Made by a program: the position numbers and the translations under genes. This document shows positions 44,617 through 56,141 of a stretch of 64,000 bases of DNA, piece by piece. The notes beneath the pieces were generated by a model that was given only the letters and a program-made list of their open reading frames with translations, was not told the origin of the DNA and searched no databases. Origin of the DNA: Piezodorus guildinii (taxonomy: Eukaryota; Arthropoda; Insecta; Hemiptera; Pentatomidae); assembly GCA_023052935.1 (NCBI GenBank), contig CM041294.1, forward strand, positions 21,662,635-21,726,634. Direction: 5' to 3'. Position 1 is the stretch's first letter. Each line of letters begins with the position of its first letter.

Positions 44617-45429
44617 TTTAAGTCCATTACAAAAGTTCATCATTGAAAAAAATAAAGAATAGAAATTGTTTTAATGATACTTTTCGATGTATTAGAAACA
44701 AGATGTTTTACCCGTAAGAGTAATTATATATAGTGACTTTTCACTTTAAAAATTAGTAAAATGATCTGACGCAGTTTACACTTTTGTCACATAAACATTT
44801 GGACAGTAATGTAAAAAATTGAAGCGGTTTTTGATAAAATGAGACACTTATTACTCAAGGGAATGAAAAAATAAATCGTGGTATTCCCTTTTCTTGTTCT
44901 ATATGAATTCATTTTCATGTTTCCTTCCATCATCACTTCAAAGTATGCTTTGAGTATATTCTTAATTAAAAAGATTTTCATTAAGCTCTTCTGGATTTTT
45001 TTAAGATGATACTCCTCATTGAATTGGATACTGCTTATCCTAAAATTCGGGGCCTAATTATTTTTTTTTTTTTTAATTTACTATCTAAAATAATGAATGA
45101 GTTTCCGTTTAGATTAAATTCAGGTTTGTTTGATTGATGCCTTTCATTGATTGGAACAGGATACCTTAAATATCTAAAATAAATTCTTTCGTTAATGCTT
45201 AATAATATAAATAACAAGGAGCAGAAATTAAAATAAAGTTGTTGCGAAACACTAAGTACTAATTTGTAATTTTAAAAAATGTAAATAACATCACTAAATA
45301 GAATCGGAACAATATGTTTTCAAATATTAAATAATTGAATTAATCTTGAGGCTTTCCTTATCTATTACTTGTATTATCCTATATATATCTTATTCTAATA
45401 TTTTTTATTTTTTATTTTTTAAAAAGTAT
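44617..45429. other. no recognised feature
   Basis: AT-rich; frames of about 60 codons are low-complexity. Confidence 0.5.
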
Positions 45430-45780
45430 TGTATATAACACAAATAACACCCCACTCATTTTTGTTGAACAAATCCGATACCTAGAACCCCATCTTAACA
45501 AACGTCTTACTAGAAATCCTCATACAAGACTTTAACGACAAGAAACTGCTCGTAGATACCGATTACTACAACACTTACTTGAAAAACGTTCGAAACTTCC
45601 ACTCTATTACAAATAGCTCATTTATGTTACCATTATCAGGCCCATCTGGACGTACGGAATCGATATTTGGGGCTCTAATAAACCATCTAATTCCTCCTGC
45701 ATCCAATCCAAAATCCTTAATGCTCCGTGCCTCCTCACAAATAAAGTCACCCTTACATCCCATCTGTCGCAGACCTTTCT
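45430..45780 (+). pseudogene. Jockey-like LINE (J2) internal fragment
   Basis: VEQIRYLEPHLNKRLTRNPH, then TARRYRLLQHLLEKRSKLPL, then IIRPIWTYGIDIWGSNKPSN, matching the post-RT region of other J2 copies. Stops interrupt it, and it has no 3' UTR. Confidence 0.8.
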
Positions 45781-45784
45781 CGTA

Positions 45785-45897
45785 TATTGATCATATTAGA
45801 TCAGATAGGTACATTATCACAAGTCTACTGATTGTAAGTAACAAAATTGAATACGATTTTTAAGAACATTTTCCCTAAAATTTTAAAAGGAATAAAT
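45785..45897 (+). repeat. direct repeat, second copy
   Basis: See 44474-44616; the two lie 1.3 kb apart and bracket a J2 fragment. Target duplication by a lost element or a segmental duplication are both possible. Confidence 0.7.
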
Positions 45898-45979
45898 ATT
45901 TCCCCTTCTTTTTCCATAACAATGATTTTCTAAATTAACATAAAAATATATATTTATTGCAAAAATTATAATTAAACTA

Positions 45980-46510
45980 GTTGACCCGACAGACTATGTA
46001 ATCCACTATATATAACTTAGCGAAATCGGCCCAAACCGTTCAGGTGCGTTGGGATCGCCAAGGAAAAAGGAGATGAATTTTTTTATATGTAGATATAGAT
46101 ATGTACCTTGCAAAATTTAAGTTAAAAAAAAAACCTATATACCAAAGTGACTTTTCTTTTTTTATCTTTCATAAGATCCTTATCCTGATTTTTCTAAACA
46201 TAACCAAAAAAGAATTATTAAAAATTTCCTATAGATTATTATTGACTTAAAATATTTTTAAAAAAAACCTATTGACCTAAGTAACTTTTCTGTTTTTTTA
46301 TCCCATAAGATCCTTTTCCTGACTTCAATTTTATATAGAGAGATATAGAGATTATTGTTACCTTGCAAAATTAAAAAAAAAAAAGACTTATCTACCAAAG
46401 TGACATTTCTATTTTTTCTTTTCTGGTCCTTATCCTGACTGATATAAACATAACAAAAAAAGAATTATGGAAGCCGTTCAAGCGTGATGCGGATGGCCAA
46501 GGGAAATGAT
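45980..46510 (+). repeat. RTE-like 3' UTR motif with a ~120-135-bp tandem
   Basis: AGTTGACCCGACAGACTATG and GAAATCGGCCCAAACCGTTC resemble a motif common at 3' ends of insect RTE/BovB-type elements (from memory). It is followed by about three units led by ACCAAAGTGACTTTTC (46139), ACCTAAGTAACTTTTC (46274) and ACCAAAGTGACATTTC (46393), each with GATCCTTATCCTGA or similar. Confidence 0.55.
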
Positions 46511-46689
46511 AGATATATTTATATTTTTAAATGAAATTTAATTACAGATTTACCAAGAATTGTAATAGAACAAACATTAAAATATTATTTAGTTGGTGAC
46601 TATAAACAGGATTCTCATCTGAGGGTATGGCTGCTAAAAAAGGGTCGAAAGGTATTTAAAAATCTACACTAAAGTCATCATTTATATTA

Positions 46690-47485
46690 TATTAAACATT
46701 TCTTATTCTTCTTCTGGCACTACAGACCTTGTCTCTCCATCGCGCTCTTGGCCTCCTTTTTTTTTCGTGTGGCTAAGCTTGTTCCTTGGTAGGTCTTCTT
46801 CACATGCCTGTCCTCACTCATCCTCTTCAAATGTCCATACCACCTTAACCTATTCATCCTTATGGCGTCAGATAAGCGTAGCCCATTAAATAATTCATAA
46901 ATGTCTCTGTTTTTTCGCATGCGCCATCTCCCATCTCCCTCACACACGCCTCCATAAATCCTTCGCAACACCTTCCTTTCAAATCTATCAAGCCTTTCAG
47001 CTGTTGCCTTTTTAAGAATCCATGTTTCACTAACATAGGTTACTGGTCTTATAAGGGTTTTGTACATCTTGATGGCACGGGAGAGCAGATTACTCCTTAC
47101 CAGGTTCCCTAGGGCAAAGTACGCTCTGTTACCTGCAAGAATCCTTCTTTTCACTTCCTCCACTTCGTTGGCTTCTAGTGTCATCAAGGATCCGAGGTAC
47201 GGGAAGGCCGACACTACTTCTATATTGTCTCCGCCAATGCTGTAGAAAGAGGGGTGCTGCCTTCTTATTCTCTCCACTGTCATTAACTTGGTCTTCCCGA
47301 CATTAATCTCAAGACCTGCCCTTCTTGCTTCATCTCTTAGAGCTATGTATGCCTCTTCCATTGCCAGTTTGTTTCTTCCTACCATCACCACATCATCTGC
47401 ATAAGCCATTATTTGCAGTGACTTGTTCAGAATGGTGCCACTTCCATCTAACCTGGCACTCTTCAAAACCTTGTCTAGAAACATT
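46690..47485 (-). pseudogene. RTE-like LINE reverse transcriptase, C-terminal part
   Basis: 254 open codons from 47484: YADD at residues 28-31 (MAYADDVVMVG), LEINVGKTKLM, FPYLGSL, IRPVTYVSETWILKK and ERLDRFERKVLRRIYG, then RLRWYGHLKRMSED, the usual RTE-group sequence after the catalytic core. The predicted end (KKKEAKSAMERQGL) is out of frame; another frame gives RARWRDKVCSARRRIRNV, so a frameshift lies near 46760. 5'-truncated within the palm domain. Confidence 0.85.
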
Positions 47486-48151
47486 TACGAACCGTAATTT
47501 CTGGTGTATTATATTTTCTCAATGATTCAGAATTAAGAAAATAAACATGATATAAATTTACGTAAGATTTCCAAACAAAAGAAATAACAAAACCTCAGTA
47601 GGTTTTATCTGTCCTAAGATTAGCATCAGATAAGATTCTACTTTTTTTAAGACAGACATTAACTTGAAAGTCAATACTTTGGAAATTTTAAAGAGTTTCT
47701 TTCATCTCATTACTTCATGAATAGAAGACAAAGAAGTTATAAAAAATAATACAGCATTGTCCTCTATTCATGAAGAAACTGAGAGCTCCTTTAAATGAAG
47801 TTGATTTGAAAAGGAGGATGATGAAAAGGGGAGTTATTACTTGTCCAAGTGTTTTCATTTCTCCAGTTTCACGAAGTTAAGAGGTAATAAAAGATGAAGA
47901 AACGGATAGAAAGTTTAAAAGCCATCTCTAAGAAATATTTTAGGAGTATTTCTGACAGGTCAAACATGGCAATATGAGACTTTAAGCATATACTAAAAAA
48001 AAAAAAAAAAAAAAAAAAAAAACAATGAAAAAACAGTATAACATTAGTTGAGAACATATTTATAATTACAAAATATTGATGATAATAATCTATATTTTTG
48101 GAAAGTCCTATTCTATGGCTTGGTTCGTATACATTTTTATTAATAACCTAT
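47486..48151. other. no recognised feature
   Basis: AT-rich; poly(A) run at about 47995-48022. Confidence 0.5.
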
Positions 48152-48410
48152 TTTTTTTTTCTCTGGCGCGACAGGCTGTGTAGGCCCTTGGCCTCGTGGT
48201 ATAATCTCCTAGGAGAATATACTCAAGATTTCATAATGAGATTTTGCAGGGTAGGGTCATCACTCCTTACGCCTATTTTTGTGAGTGGCTACCATTTAGC
48301 TGACGGGTCTCACATACCCAGGGGAGATGGCTATGAGTGAATCCCCATTTAATTACAACCTTATAAAAGCCCCGCCGGGACTGGGATTCGAACTCAGAAC
48401 CTCTAGCTAT
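48152..48410 (-). mobile_element. tRNA-derived SINE, family S2, second copy
   Basis: Minus strand: B-box-like GAGTTCGAATCCC, then CCAGTCCCGGCGGGGC, GTGAGACCCGTCAGC and the end CCAAGGGCCTACACAGCCTG and CGCGCCAGAG. It matches 58372-58655, lacking the A-box end. Confidence 0.75.
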
Positions 48411-48631
48411 TCTATTAATAATCTATTTATAGAAATTTTCTTTATTCCTTTATGTAATTACCTCATTCCCTGTTTTAGACTTTATTTTTATATTTAGACT
48501 CCATTTAGATCTTTCTTAGAACCAGAGTCTTTTTAATCTTTTACACTTCAAACCCCGTTCGTTTACCTGGGTCCATATTTAAAATTTGCCTTATAAACAT
48601 GTAAAATTTTTTTTACATACTTTAAAATAAG

Positions 48632-49063
48632 TCAAAGAAAAGGTGATGGAAAGGAAGGCTTAAATATGGGTGACAAGATTCCGGTTTTGGGGTATGCCGA
48701 TGATTTCGTACTGCTAGGTGAAGACGCGGGAACCATACAACTAAATACAAGTGTGTTAATAAAAACCGGTAAACAAATAGGTCTCGAATTAAATACCAAT
48801 AAGACGAAATATCCAAGTATTTAGGTTCAATGATAACAGGAAAAAATGGAATCCAGGAAGAAATAAAGTCCCAGTTAAAGGTGGGAAATGCGTGTTATTA
48901 TTCAGTTGCTAAATTACTTAGCTGGCGGCTTCTGTCTAAAAACTTAAAGGTTAGAATTTATAAAACTATTATTCTTCCGACGGTTCTTTACGGATGTGGA
49001 ACGTGGCCGCTTACTTTGAAGGATGAACAACGGCTTAAGGTTTTCGACCAACAATTCATCAAA
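48632..49063 (+). pseudogene. RTE-like LINE (R2-like group here called RT2), copy 1
   Basis: GLNMGDKIPVLGYADDFVLL keeps the YADD box, then GLELNTNKTKY jumps over a ~90-bp deletion to KYLG-equivalent sequence and LKVGNACYYSVAKLLSWRLL, TIILPTVLYGCGTWPLTLKD. Frameshifts break it. It runs directly into the hammerhead-like tandem at 49064. Confidence 0.8.
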
Positions 49064-49465
49064 GTTAAAGGAAAAAATAGATGAACTTTTAGAAAAGCAC
49101 ATAATATCTTGAGAATGGGGAAAGAACCCCGAAACGTTGATAATTGATGAAAAAAATTGTGAAATAAAATAAATAATTATTAAATGGAAGTTAAGGTGTG
49201 CTTATTTAACTGAGTAATATTAAGAAAAACTTCCTGGAAAATTAAAAAAGAAAAGAAACTAAATTTAAATATGTAAATTAGCACCAACCTTATGACCAAA
49301 ATTCATCAAATTTGAAGAAAAAAATAGATGAACTTTTAGAAAAGCATATAATATCTTGAGAATGGGGAAAGAACCCCGAAACGTTGATAAATGATGTAAA
49401 AAATTATGAAACAAAATAAATAATTAACAAAAGGAAGTCAAGGTGTGCTTATTAAAGTGTGTGAT
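49064..49465 (+). repeat. tandem pair (247-bp spacing) with hammerhead-like motifs
   Basis: Each unit has ATAGATGAACTTTTAGAAAA, then CTTGAGAATGGGGAAAGAAC with CCCGAAACGTTGATAA (49108-49145 and 49354-49392), then GGTGTGCTTATT. GGGG/CCCC forms a clean stem II in front of GAAAC, but the first core box reads UUGAGAA rather than CUGAUGA, so cleavage activity is doubtful. The tandem layout resembles Penelope-like pLTRs. Confidence 0.55.
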
Positions 49466-50230
49466 TATGATTTTCGCTATTGTTTTTGTATATTATTTAT
49501 CTTTGAATAACTAGTAAGATGAGAAATTCAATATTAATGTGTGTGTGGTAATGTTGGAAATGTATAACCGAATTTGTACTAGATGTATATCTTTAACAAT
49601 TTGTATATATTATATAATAAAACTATTTTTCTTTGAATTATTTAGTTATATGTGGATGAATAATAAATAAATCCGAATTTATGTAATCATTTAAGTTAAT
49701 TTATTTTTGTATTATTATTCTGTTAATTATTATTTATTTATTTAATTTTTTTGAGGGCGAGGAAGACTGAAAATGAGTGTTTTTAAGAGCTTCTCCCGTT
49801 TTACCTTGATGCCTAAAACCTGTTATTCAGCTTCCGTATTACAGGGCTATGTATTTGTATTAGTGCTGCCTGTAATAATGTTTGTAATTAATTAAATTGA
49901 AAAACGCCAAGAGAGGTATAAGTCAACTTTAATTAGACTTTGTCTCATTACTCTGAGGAGGATTTACACAGCTACGATACTTGACCTGGCTCAGTAGTAG
50001 CATTGCCCCGGGCTAATTATATAGATCATTCAACACCTCTTACGTTCTCCAGTCTGCGCAATGCTCTAGTATAGCAGTACTTGGTAAGGCACTGAGTATA
50101 AGCATATTTAAGTTTTTTGAAACAGTATATCAAACAAGCAGTGATCTTGACTTGTATATACTCTCACTGAAAATACTTTCTATACACTTTTAATATTAAT
50201 CCTATTTCTTGTACTATGACTGTTTTCCAG
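49466..50230. other. no recognised feature
   Basis: AT-rich spacer between RTE-like copies. No motif seen. Confidence 0.45.
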
Positions 50231-50235
50231 CGTTA

Positions 50236-50884
50236 AATGTATAAATTTAGATTAGAGGTGCGATCGGGTTTGAAACAGGGTGACTCCCTTTCACCTGTGT
50301 TATTTAATATAGCTTTAGAATATGTCATAGAAAAGGTGATGTGTACCGAGAAAGGTTTAAATATGGGTGACAAGATTCCGGTTTTGGGGCATGATAATGA
50401 TTTAGTACTGTTAAGTGAAGGCACAGAAACCATACAACTAAATGCAAGTGTGTTAATAAAAACCGGTAAAAAAATAGGACTCGAATTAAATACCGATAAG
50501 ACGAAATATATGATTAGTAGCAGAAACAGTGGCAATCTTGGTGATATTGATGTATCAGGGCATACTTTTGAACACGTAGAGAAATTCAAGTATTTAGGTT
50601 CAATGATAACAAGAAAAAATGAATTCCAGGAAGACAGAAAGTCCTGGTTAAAGGCGGGAAATGCGTGTTATTATTCAGTTGCTAAGTTTATTAGTTCGCT
50701 GCCTCTATCTAAAAACTTAAAGGTTAGAATTTATAAAACTATTATTCTTCCTACGGTTCTTTACGGATGTGAAACGTGTCCGCTTACTTTGAAGGATCAA
50801 CAACGGCTTAAGGTTTTCGAAAATAAGGTACTGCGTAAAATATTTGAACCGAAGAGAGGTGATGCCACTGGGGAGTTTAGTTAA
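50236..50884 (+). pseudogene. RT2 LINE, copy 2
   Basis: 215 open codons: SGLKQGDSLSPVLFNIALEY (RT motif 4), LGHDNDLVLLSE where the expected YADD has become HDND, GLELNTDKTKYMI, FKYLGSMITRKNE and IILPTVLYGCET. Catalytic residues are damaged, so it is inactive although open. Truncated at both ends; the sequence ends at DATGEFS exactly before a region that copy 3 retains. Confidence 0.85.
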
Positions 50885-50917
50885 TGATTAACGATTTTAT
50901 TTAGCTATATTATTTAA

Positions 50918-51575
50918 TCTAAATGGTGGCGATCTTGATGATATTAATATTTCAGGTCATACTTTTGAACACGTAGAGAAATTCAAGTATTTAGGTTCAA
51001 TGATAACAAGAAAAAATGAAATCCAGGAAGAAATAAAGTCCCGGTTAAAGGTGGGAAATGCATGTTATTATTCAGTTGCTAAATTACTTAGCTCGCGGCT
51101 TCTGTCTAAAAACTTAAAGGTTAGAATTTATAAAACTATTATTCTTCCAACGGTTCTTTACGGATGCGAAACGTGGCCGCTTACTTTGAAGGATGAAGAA
51201 CGGCTTAATGTTTTCGGAAATAAGGTACTGCGTAAAATTTTTGGTCCGAAGAGAGATGAGGCCACTGGGGAGTTTAGATGTTTGCACAACGCGGAATTGC
51301 GGAACTTGTATCCTGTGAATATAATTGAGATGCTAGCATCGCGGAGACTCAAATCCGATCGATAACGAGCGGATTTCGAAAATGTTGGTATTCGCTGATC
51401 CGACTGGTAGCCGTCCGAAAGGTAGGCCGAAGCGTCGATGGGAGGATTGCGTTAATGCTGATCTCGGGGGCTTGAGCTTGAACGGTGAACATTGGACGAG
51501 TCTGTGTAGGCGGAATTTGGTGGTATCGGCATCGAACCTTCGGGTTCGCTCAGCCTATTATTAATATTATTATTA
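50918..51575 (+). pseudogene. RT2 LINE, copy 3, with genuine 3' end
   Basis: Begins in the segment before FKYLGSMITRKNEIQEEIKS and continues through CETWPLTLKDEERL and NVFGNKVLRKIFGPKRDEAT. After a stop and frameshift near 51361, PTGSRPKGRPKRRWEDCVNA gives the RTE-type C-terminus. Ends with a (TTA)n tail near 51556-51575. Three copies of the same family in one orientation within 3 kb suggest local duplication. Confidence 0.85.
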
Positions 51576-51775
51576 TAAATGTATAAATTTGATCTGTATT
51601 ATGAACTCTTAGTTCAGTATTAACTTTAATTGGGTCTGAGAAACCGATTTCTTTTCAATATGCGCGTTTCTCGTTATTTGAGAGAGCTTATGCTTCGCAG
51701 AAAAATTGCATACCTGATAAATAAGTCACTGTATAGAATGTACTAATAAGAAAAACAATTGAAATCTTTTGAGAG

Positions 51776-52010
51776 TAAATCAAGTGCTGGAAGACTGGAG
51801 AATCGCCAGGGGCTAGCCATCCTTGCTGAAGTCTATGCAAATCCTCACATTATCGACATCTTAATGGCCATCAGAATAAATAGGCACTAAGGGATTCACG
51901 TCCACCCAGAAACAGTACAAAATATTCTGGGAATGGAAGGATACAATGATCGAGTTTCAAGAAGAAAATATAAACCGAAAGAAGCGGCTGTAATTTGCTA
52001 TGTAGTTTGT
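51776..52010 (+). pseudogene. Tc1-like transposase remnant (DNA-binding region)
   Basis: SAGRLENRQGLAILAEVYAN, a stop, then GIHVHPETVQNILGMEGYND followed by RVSRRKYKPKEA resembles the paired helix-turn-helix and GRPR-like linker region of Tc1-type transposases (pattern ...TVRxxLxxxGYxxRVxRRK). Short and interrupted; assignment is from pattern memory. Confidence 0.5.
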
Positions 52011-52084
52011 AAATAATTAACCCGAGGGAAGGGTCGTATTCTCTGAGTAAAAAAAAGTATTGTAAGCATTGTCTATCATAGCAT

Positions 52085-52440
52085 TAACTTTTGGTATATA
52101 TTTATTAGAAGAAAAGGATTTTCTATTCGTTATTCGGATTCTACGCATCTTGAAAAATAAGCTCTCAAATTTTGAGGAGGGGAAATTTTTTTTTTGGTCG
52201 ATTACAAAGGTTCATTATTAAAAATAATAAACCAAAAGCATTTATACAGGACTGCGTTAGTATTCCCTTTTCTTTTCTTTCGATTTTTTCACCCAATATG
52301 TTTTCTTTATCATCAATAATAACTGAGTTATCAAGGCATCACATCTCTCATAATATAAGTTGTGGCTTGACCATAAAAGATGATATTTTTAATTTTTTTT
52401 TTTTTTTGCACTTTGTTCTTCACGTTGTCTTGATCTCGAG
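52085..52440 (+). repeat. family D repeat
   Basis: CATAGCATTAACTTTTGGTA, AGGACTGCGTTAGTATTC and AAGTTGTGGCTTGACCATA recur at 53670-53990 in the same order with about 90% similarity by eye. Confidence 0.8.
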
Positions 52441-52536
52441 AATCTCGATACTCAAGCTAGTTACATTCTATCTATCCTAAGTATGTGATTCTTGAAGCCT
52501 GTCACACAATCACACTGGTTCCACTTATTATTAACG

Positions 52537-53050
52537 AAAAAAAAACAAAAAAACAGATGATAAATGAAGAAAAATTATTCCCTTTACTTAAATAAATAAT
52601 ATATCAAAATAACTATATAAGATTCAGATAAGTAAAAATATTTTTCAGTTACATACTCAACCAGAATTTATATTGTCGATAGCCAAGCAAAGATTAATTA
52701 ATACTTGGTTTAAAAGTACTTTCATTCAAGAAACGAATCCAACTCTATGTTTTTCTAAAGATAACAAACAATAATGAGCAGTTAATGTAAAAAAAAAAAA
52801 AAAAAAAAGAAGATAAATGAAGAACAATTATTTACTTAAATAAATAATATGTCAAAATAAATATATAACATTCAGATAAGTAAAAATATTTGTCAATTAC
52901 ATACTCAACCAGAATTCATATTGTCGATACCCAAGCAAAGATTAATTAATACTTGGTTTAAAAGTACTTTCATTCAAGAAACGAATCCAACTCGATGTTT
53001 TTCTAAAGATAACAAAAAATAATGAGCAGTTAACGTAAAAAGGAAAAAAA
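52537..53050 (+). repeat. tandem duplication, unit about 252 bp, two copies
   Basis: AAATAAATAATAT, TACATACTCAACCAGAATT, AGCAAAGATTAATTAATACT, TTCATTCAAGAAACGAATCC and AATGAGCAGTTAA occur twice in order (first unit to about 52788, second to about 53040), with poly(A) at the joints. Confidence 0.9.
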
Positions 53051-53454
53051 AAAAACTGATACACCACCGCTTTAGTATTTCATGGCTTTCACAAGAGTTA
53101 TAATTTATGGTAAAATATTCAAAAGACCGGCCGCTTTAATCACTCTATTTGTGACTACGCGATAACTTACAGTGCTCCCTGACAAGTGTCTCTATTTCGC
53201 TTTACTGACAGGCACATAGGAATGCCATGCTACACTTCATTGATGAGGCGAAACCATAATCATTGTTGAAATGCAACCGTGGCGTGGGATGTGTGCCTCA
53301 AACTTGAAGCATGAAGCTCCATTTATAATTCACTGTTCTGATGGAATTTTACGAAAATGTCGTCCGCTTGAGCGAAAGCTGAAAACCCAAACAAGAGAAT
53401 ACATGAATTCTAAATCAATAGTGTTATGCATTTTCAAGGCTAATTTATTTGGCT
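53051..53454. other. no recognised feature
   Basis: Less AT-rich than its surroundings (about 53120-53360), with no protein or repeat match that I recognise. Confidence 0.45.
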
Positions 53455-54010
53455 TTTTATTGAGAAAAACGCTGAAAATTATTACACAATGGTTTATTAT
53501 TTCCAAATAACAATATTAGGGTATAACTGTTTATATAGCCAGCGATAGGCAATTAAGTGATATGAAAAGCAATAATCATATGAATACTGATGATTTCAAT
53601 ATGTCAGCTAGTTGATAACCAATTTCAATGATTACTTTTTTCATTTTGTCGAAACTTTAATTCTCTATCATAGCATTAACTTTTGGTAATTATTTATTAG
53701 AAGAAAAGGATTTTTTTTTTTTTGGTCGATCACAAAGGTCCATTATTGAAAATAATAAACCAAAAGCATTTATACAGGACTGCGTTAGTATTCTCTTTTC
53801 TTTTCTTTCGAATTTCATTCAAATAAAATTTTGTGATTCCTAAACACCCAACATATTTTCTTTATCATCAATAATAACTGAGTTATCAAGGCATCACATC
53901 TCCCATAACATAAGTTGTGGCTTGACCATATCAGATGATATTTTTATTTTTTTTTTGCACTTTATTTTTCATGTTGTCTTGATTTCGAAACTCTTTTCGA
54001 TTTTTCTTTA
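53455..54010 (+). repeat. family D repeat, longest copy
   Basis: AAAACGCTGAAAATTATTAC, AATAACAATATTAGGGTATA, AGGCAATTAAGTGATATG, then the block shared with 52085-52440. Used as reference for the family. Confidence 0.75.
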
Positions 54011-54334
54011 TCTTCGATAATAAATGTTTTTTGGTGGAACAACATCTATTATAATTTGTTACTCGACAATACATTTTTTCCTTTTTTTTTTTTGTATTGT
54101 TTATGGCGCTCTACTGATTCTAAAACTCTATATATACTTTTATCTATCGCCAAAAATAAAGGAGTTATGAGCGTATCAATGTGTAAAGTTTCATTTTTTT
54201 CTCTTTGGTATAATTATTCGCGGTATTTTGGTTAAAAAACACTAATACATTTTTTCTCTATCTTCAAAAATAACTTATTGAAGTTATTGAATTAAATCAC
54301 TTTTCAACGGGCGACATTATAAAACTAACCAGCT

Positions 54335-54440
54335 AATACCCACGTCTAGGTGTTAGGATCATCGTTGCATGGACTAGTATTTTTGTGGCGAATTCCAAAA
54401 GAATTGGTCCAGTAGTTTCGGAGAAACGCCGCGGACGGTT
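54335..54440 (+). repeat. short motif block typical of decayed insect repeat ends
   Basis: CCAGCTAATACCCACGTCTA...AAAGAATTGGTCCAGTAGTTTCGGAGAA resembles 'agctgataccc...ggtccagtagttt' blocks common in insect RTE or Helitron-type repeats (from memory). Only one copy in the window. Confidence 0.35.
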
Positions 54441-54850
54441 CGCAGTGGGCAGAATGACAGTTCTAGGTGGTCAAAAGTCATGACAAAGGCAAAAGATTTC
54501 CTAGACCGGATGTTGCTCCTTATTGGTTTAATGGTCCAGACATAAGGGTATTAATGGATTTTCCAAAGAAAGAGACGAAGTAAAAACAAATAATTAAACT
54601 ACATTTGAACAGGAGCAATTTTCACTCTTCAGTCTTTATCGCACATATCATCTAATATATTGTTATGAATCACGCTTAGAGTATTAAGCCATTATGGAAC
54701 TTCAAAGGGAAGATTAGAAGTAAATTTTAAGTACTTGTTGTTTAGATTATTTTGTAAACATAGGAATTTATTAATAGTGGTAAAATTAATATATTTTTTA
54801 TTGATAACGCTTTTAGTTATCATTAAAAGAAATGGTCAAGGTCATGAGGT
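54441..54850. other. no recognised feature
   Basis: No motif seen. Confidence 0.45.
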
Positions 54851-54859
54851 GTCAAAGTA

Positions 54860-55315
54860 TATTCTCTCTGGAATTCCCTACCTGGTCATATCCGCCATGC
54901 TTCTTCCCTACCATCATTCAAGTCCCAGCTGTGCGAGTGAGTACCTATTGTCATCTCAAACAGACACTCCTCAAGCCTGATATTTCAAATCGAATATCTA
55001 TTCAAAAAGAAAATTTATTATTTATTGTTCATGATTCTGTATCGATCAATTATTATGAATCAGTTTCAATGTTAAGTTTTGTTCAACATATCAGAAGTTA
55101 TTTATTTATTTTACTCTTTTAGTTATTTTACTCTTTTGTTTTATTGTATCCTACTTTTCTTCTTAAAGCTTTGTAAATAAGAAATAATTATAATCCTTTG
55201 GTCTTGTGGCCAGACACATTGTATATATTAATTGTACATATCAATTGTTCTTAAGGGACCCAGTCCCGGAATAAAAATTATTTTTCTATTCTATTCTTTT
55301 CTATATGAAATGGAT
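54860..55315 (+). pseudogene. LINE family B 3' end (CR1-like)
   Basis: SLWNSLPGHIRHASSLPSFK then SQLCE-stop is the C-terminal block of a CR1-like LINE. The 3' UTR contains TTCTTAAGGGACCCAGTCCC and AATAAA and ends in a (TATTC)n-like tail near 55285-55310. Same structure at 28320-28960 in the opposite orientation. Confidence 0.8.
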
Positions 55316-55572
55316 TTGAACTCTTCAAATTATCTATATGACAGAAATAAGTTATAATTTTGCGATTTTTGAGTAATTATCAAAAATATATTGCAGAACG
55401 AACGCTCCAGTTGCCTCTGACAGGACAGAGAATTACAGTTTTGGTTCATTAACATCTAATGCTTGGATTCCAACTTTCGAATATCTTCTTTACTTATAGT
55501 AACGCTTGGGAGTAAAGAAAAAGATTATAAGGAATGAAGCAGAAAATGAAGAGTAAGGAAAACCAAATTAAA

Positions 55573-55774
55573 TTAGGGTTGCCTGTTGACCAACCAAAAC
55601 AAGGTTCTGGCAATACGAACGATAAGAACGCAGCTAGAAGGTTTTTCAAACACTTCTCTGAAATTGGTTCCATCACTGGGTTAGACCTAGGTCTCATTAG
55701 AAGGTTTGGAGATATTCTCCAAGCCCTATCGCCTGGATACGAAATTGATGTACCTAAGTACGAAAGATGTATCT
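55573..55774 (+). pseudogene. fragment of a conserved uncharacterised protein
   Basis: An open frame with better-than-random composition: LPVDQPKQGSGNTNDKNAAR, RFFKHFSEIGSITGLDLGLI, RRFGDILQALSPGYEIDVPK. I recall uncharacterised invertebrate proteins with a pattern like VDxPKxGxGxTNDGNTARRFF followed by a LI-RF-ILxxxSSGxxI segment, often in repetitive loci. I cannot name the family. The frame stops soon after (55774), so it is a fragment or a pseudogene. The upstream 13 codons from the ATG at 55534 are Lys-rich and may not belong. Confidence 0.4.
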
Positions 55775-56090
55775 GAAACTATAAACCTAAAAAATGCTGA
55801 ATCAGTGAACCCAGAAATTACAAAATTTGCTGGCTTATGGACCTACTATAAGTGATCAGTTGTCACAATTGGGTTTGTCAGTTTCAGATTAATTGGAACA
55901 AGAACAAACAAGTGACAGTGAATAACTTTCCTACATTAACATTGACTCTTTTACTTAGATTTTTTTTTTTAATAATTATTTTAATTTCATTACAAATATC
56001 TTATTATTCTGGTTTATATATATTATTCTGGTTATTGTTTTTTGTTGTTGTGGTTATTGTGTTACATTCTGATTTGCAACCTATATATAT

Positions 56091-56141
<51 letters not shown>

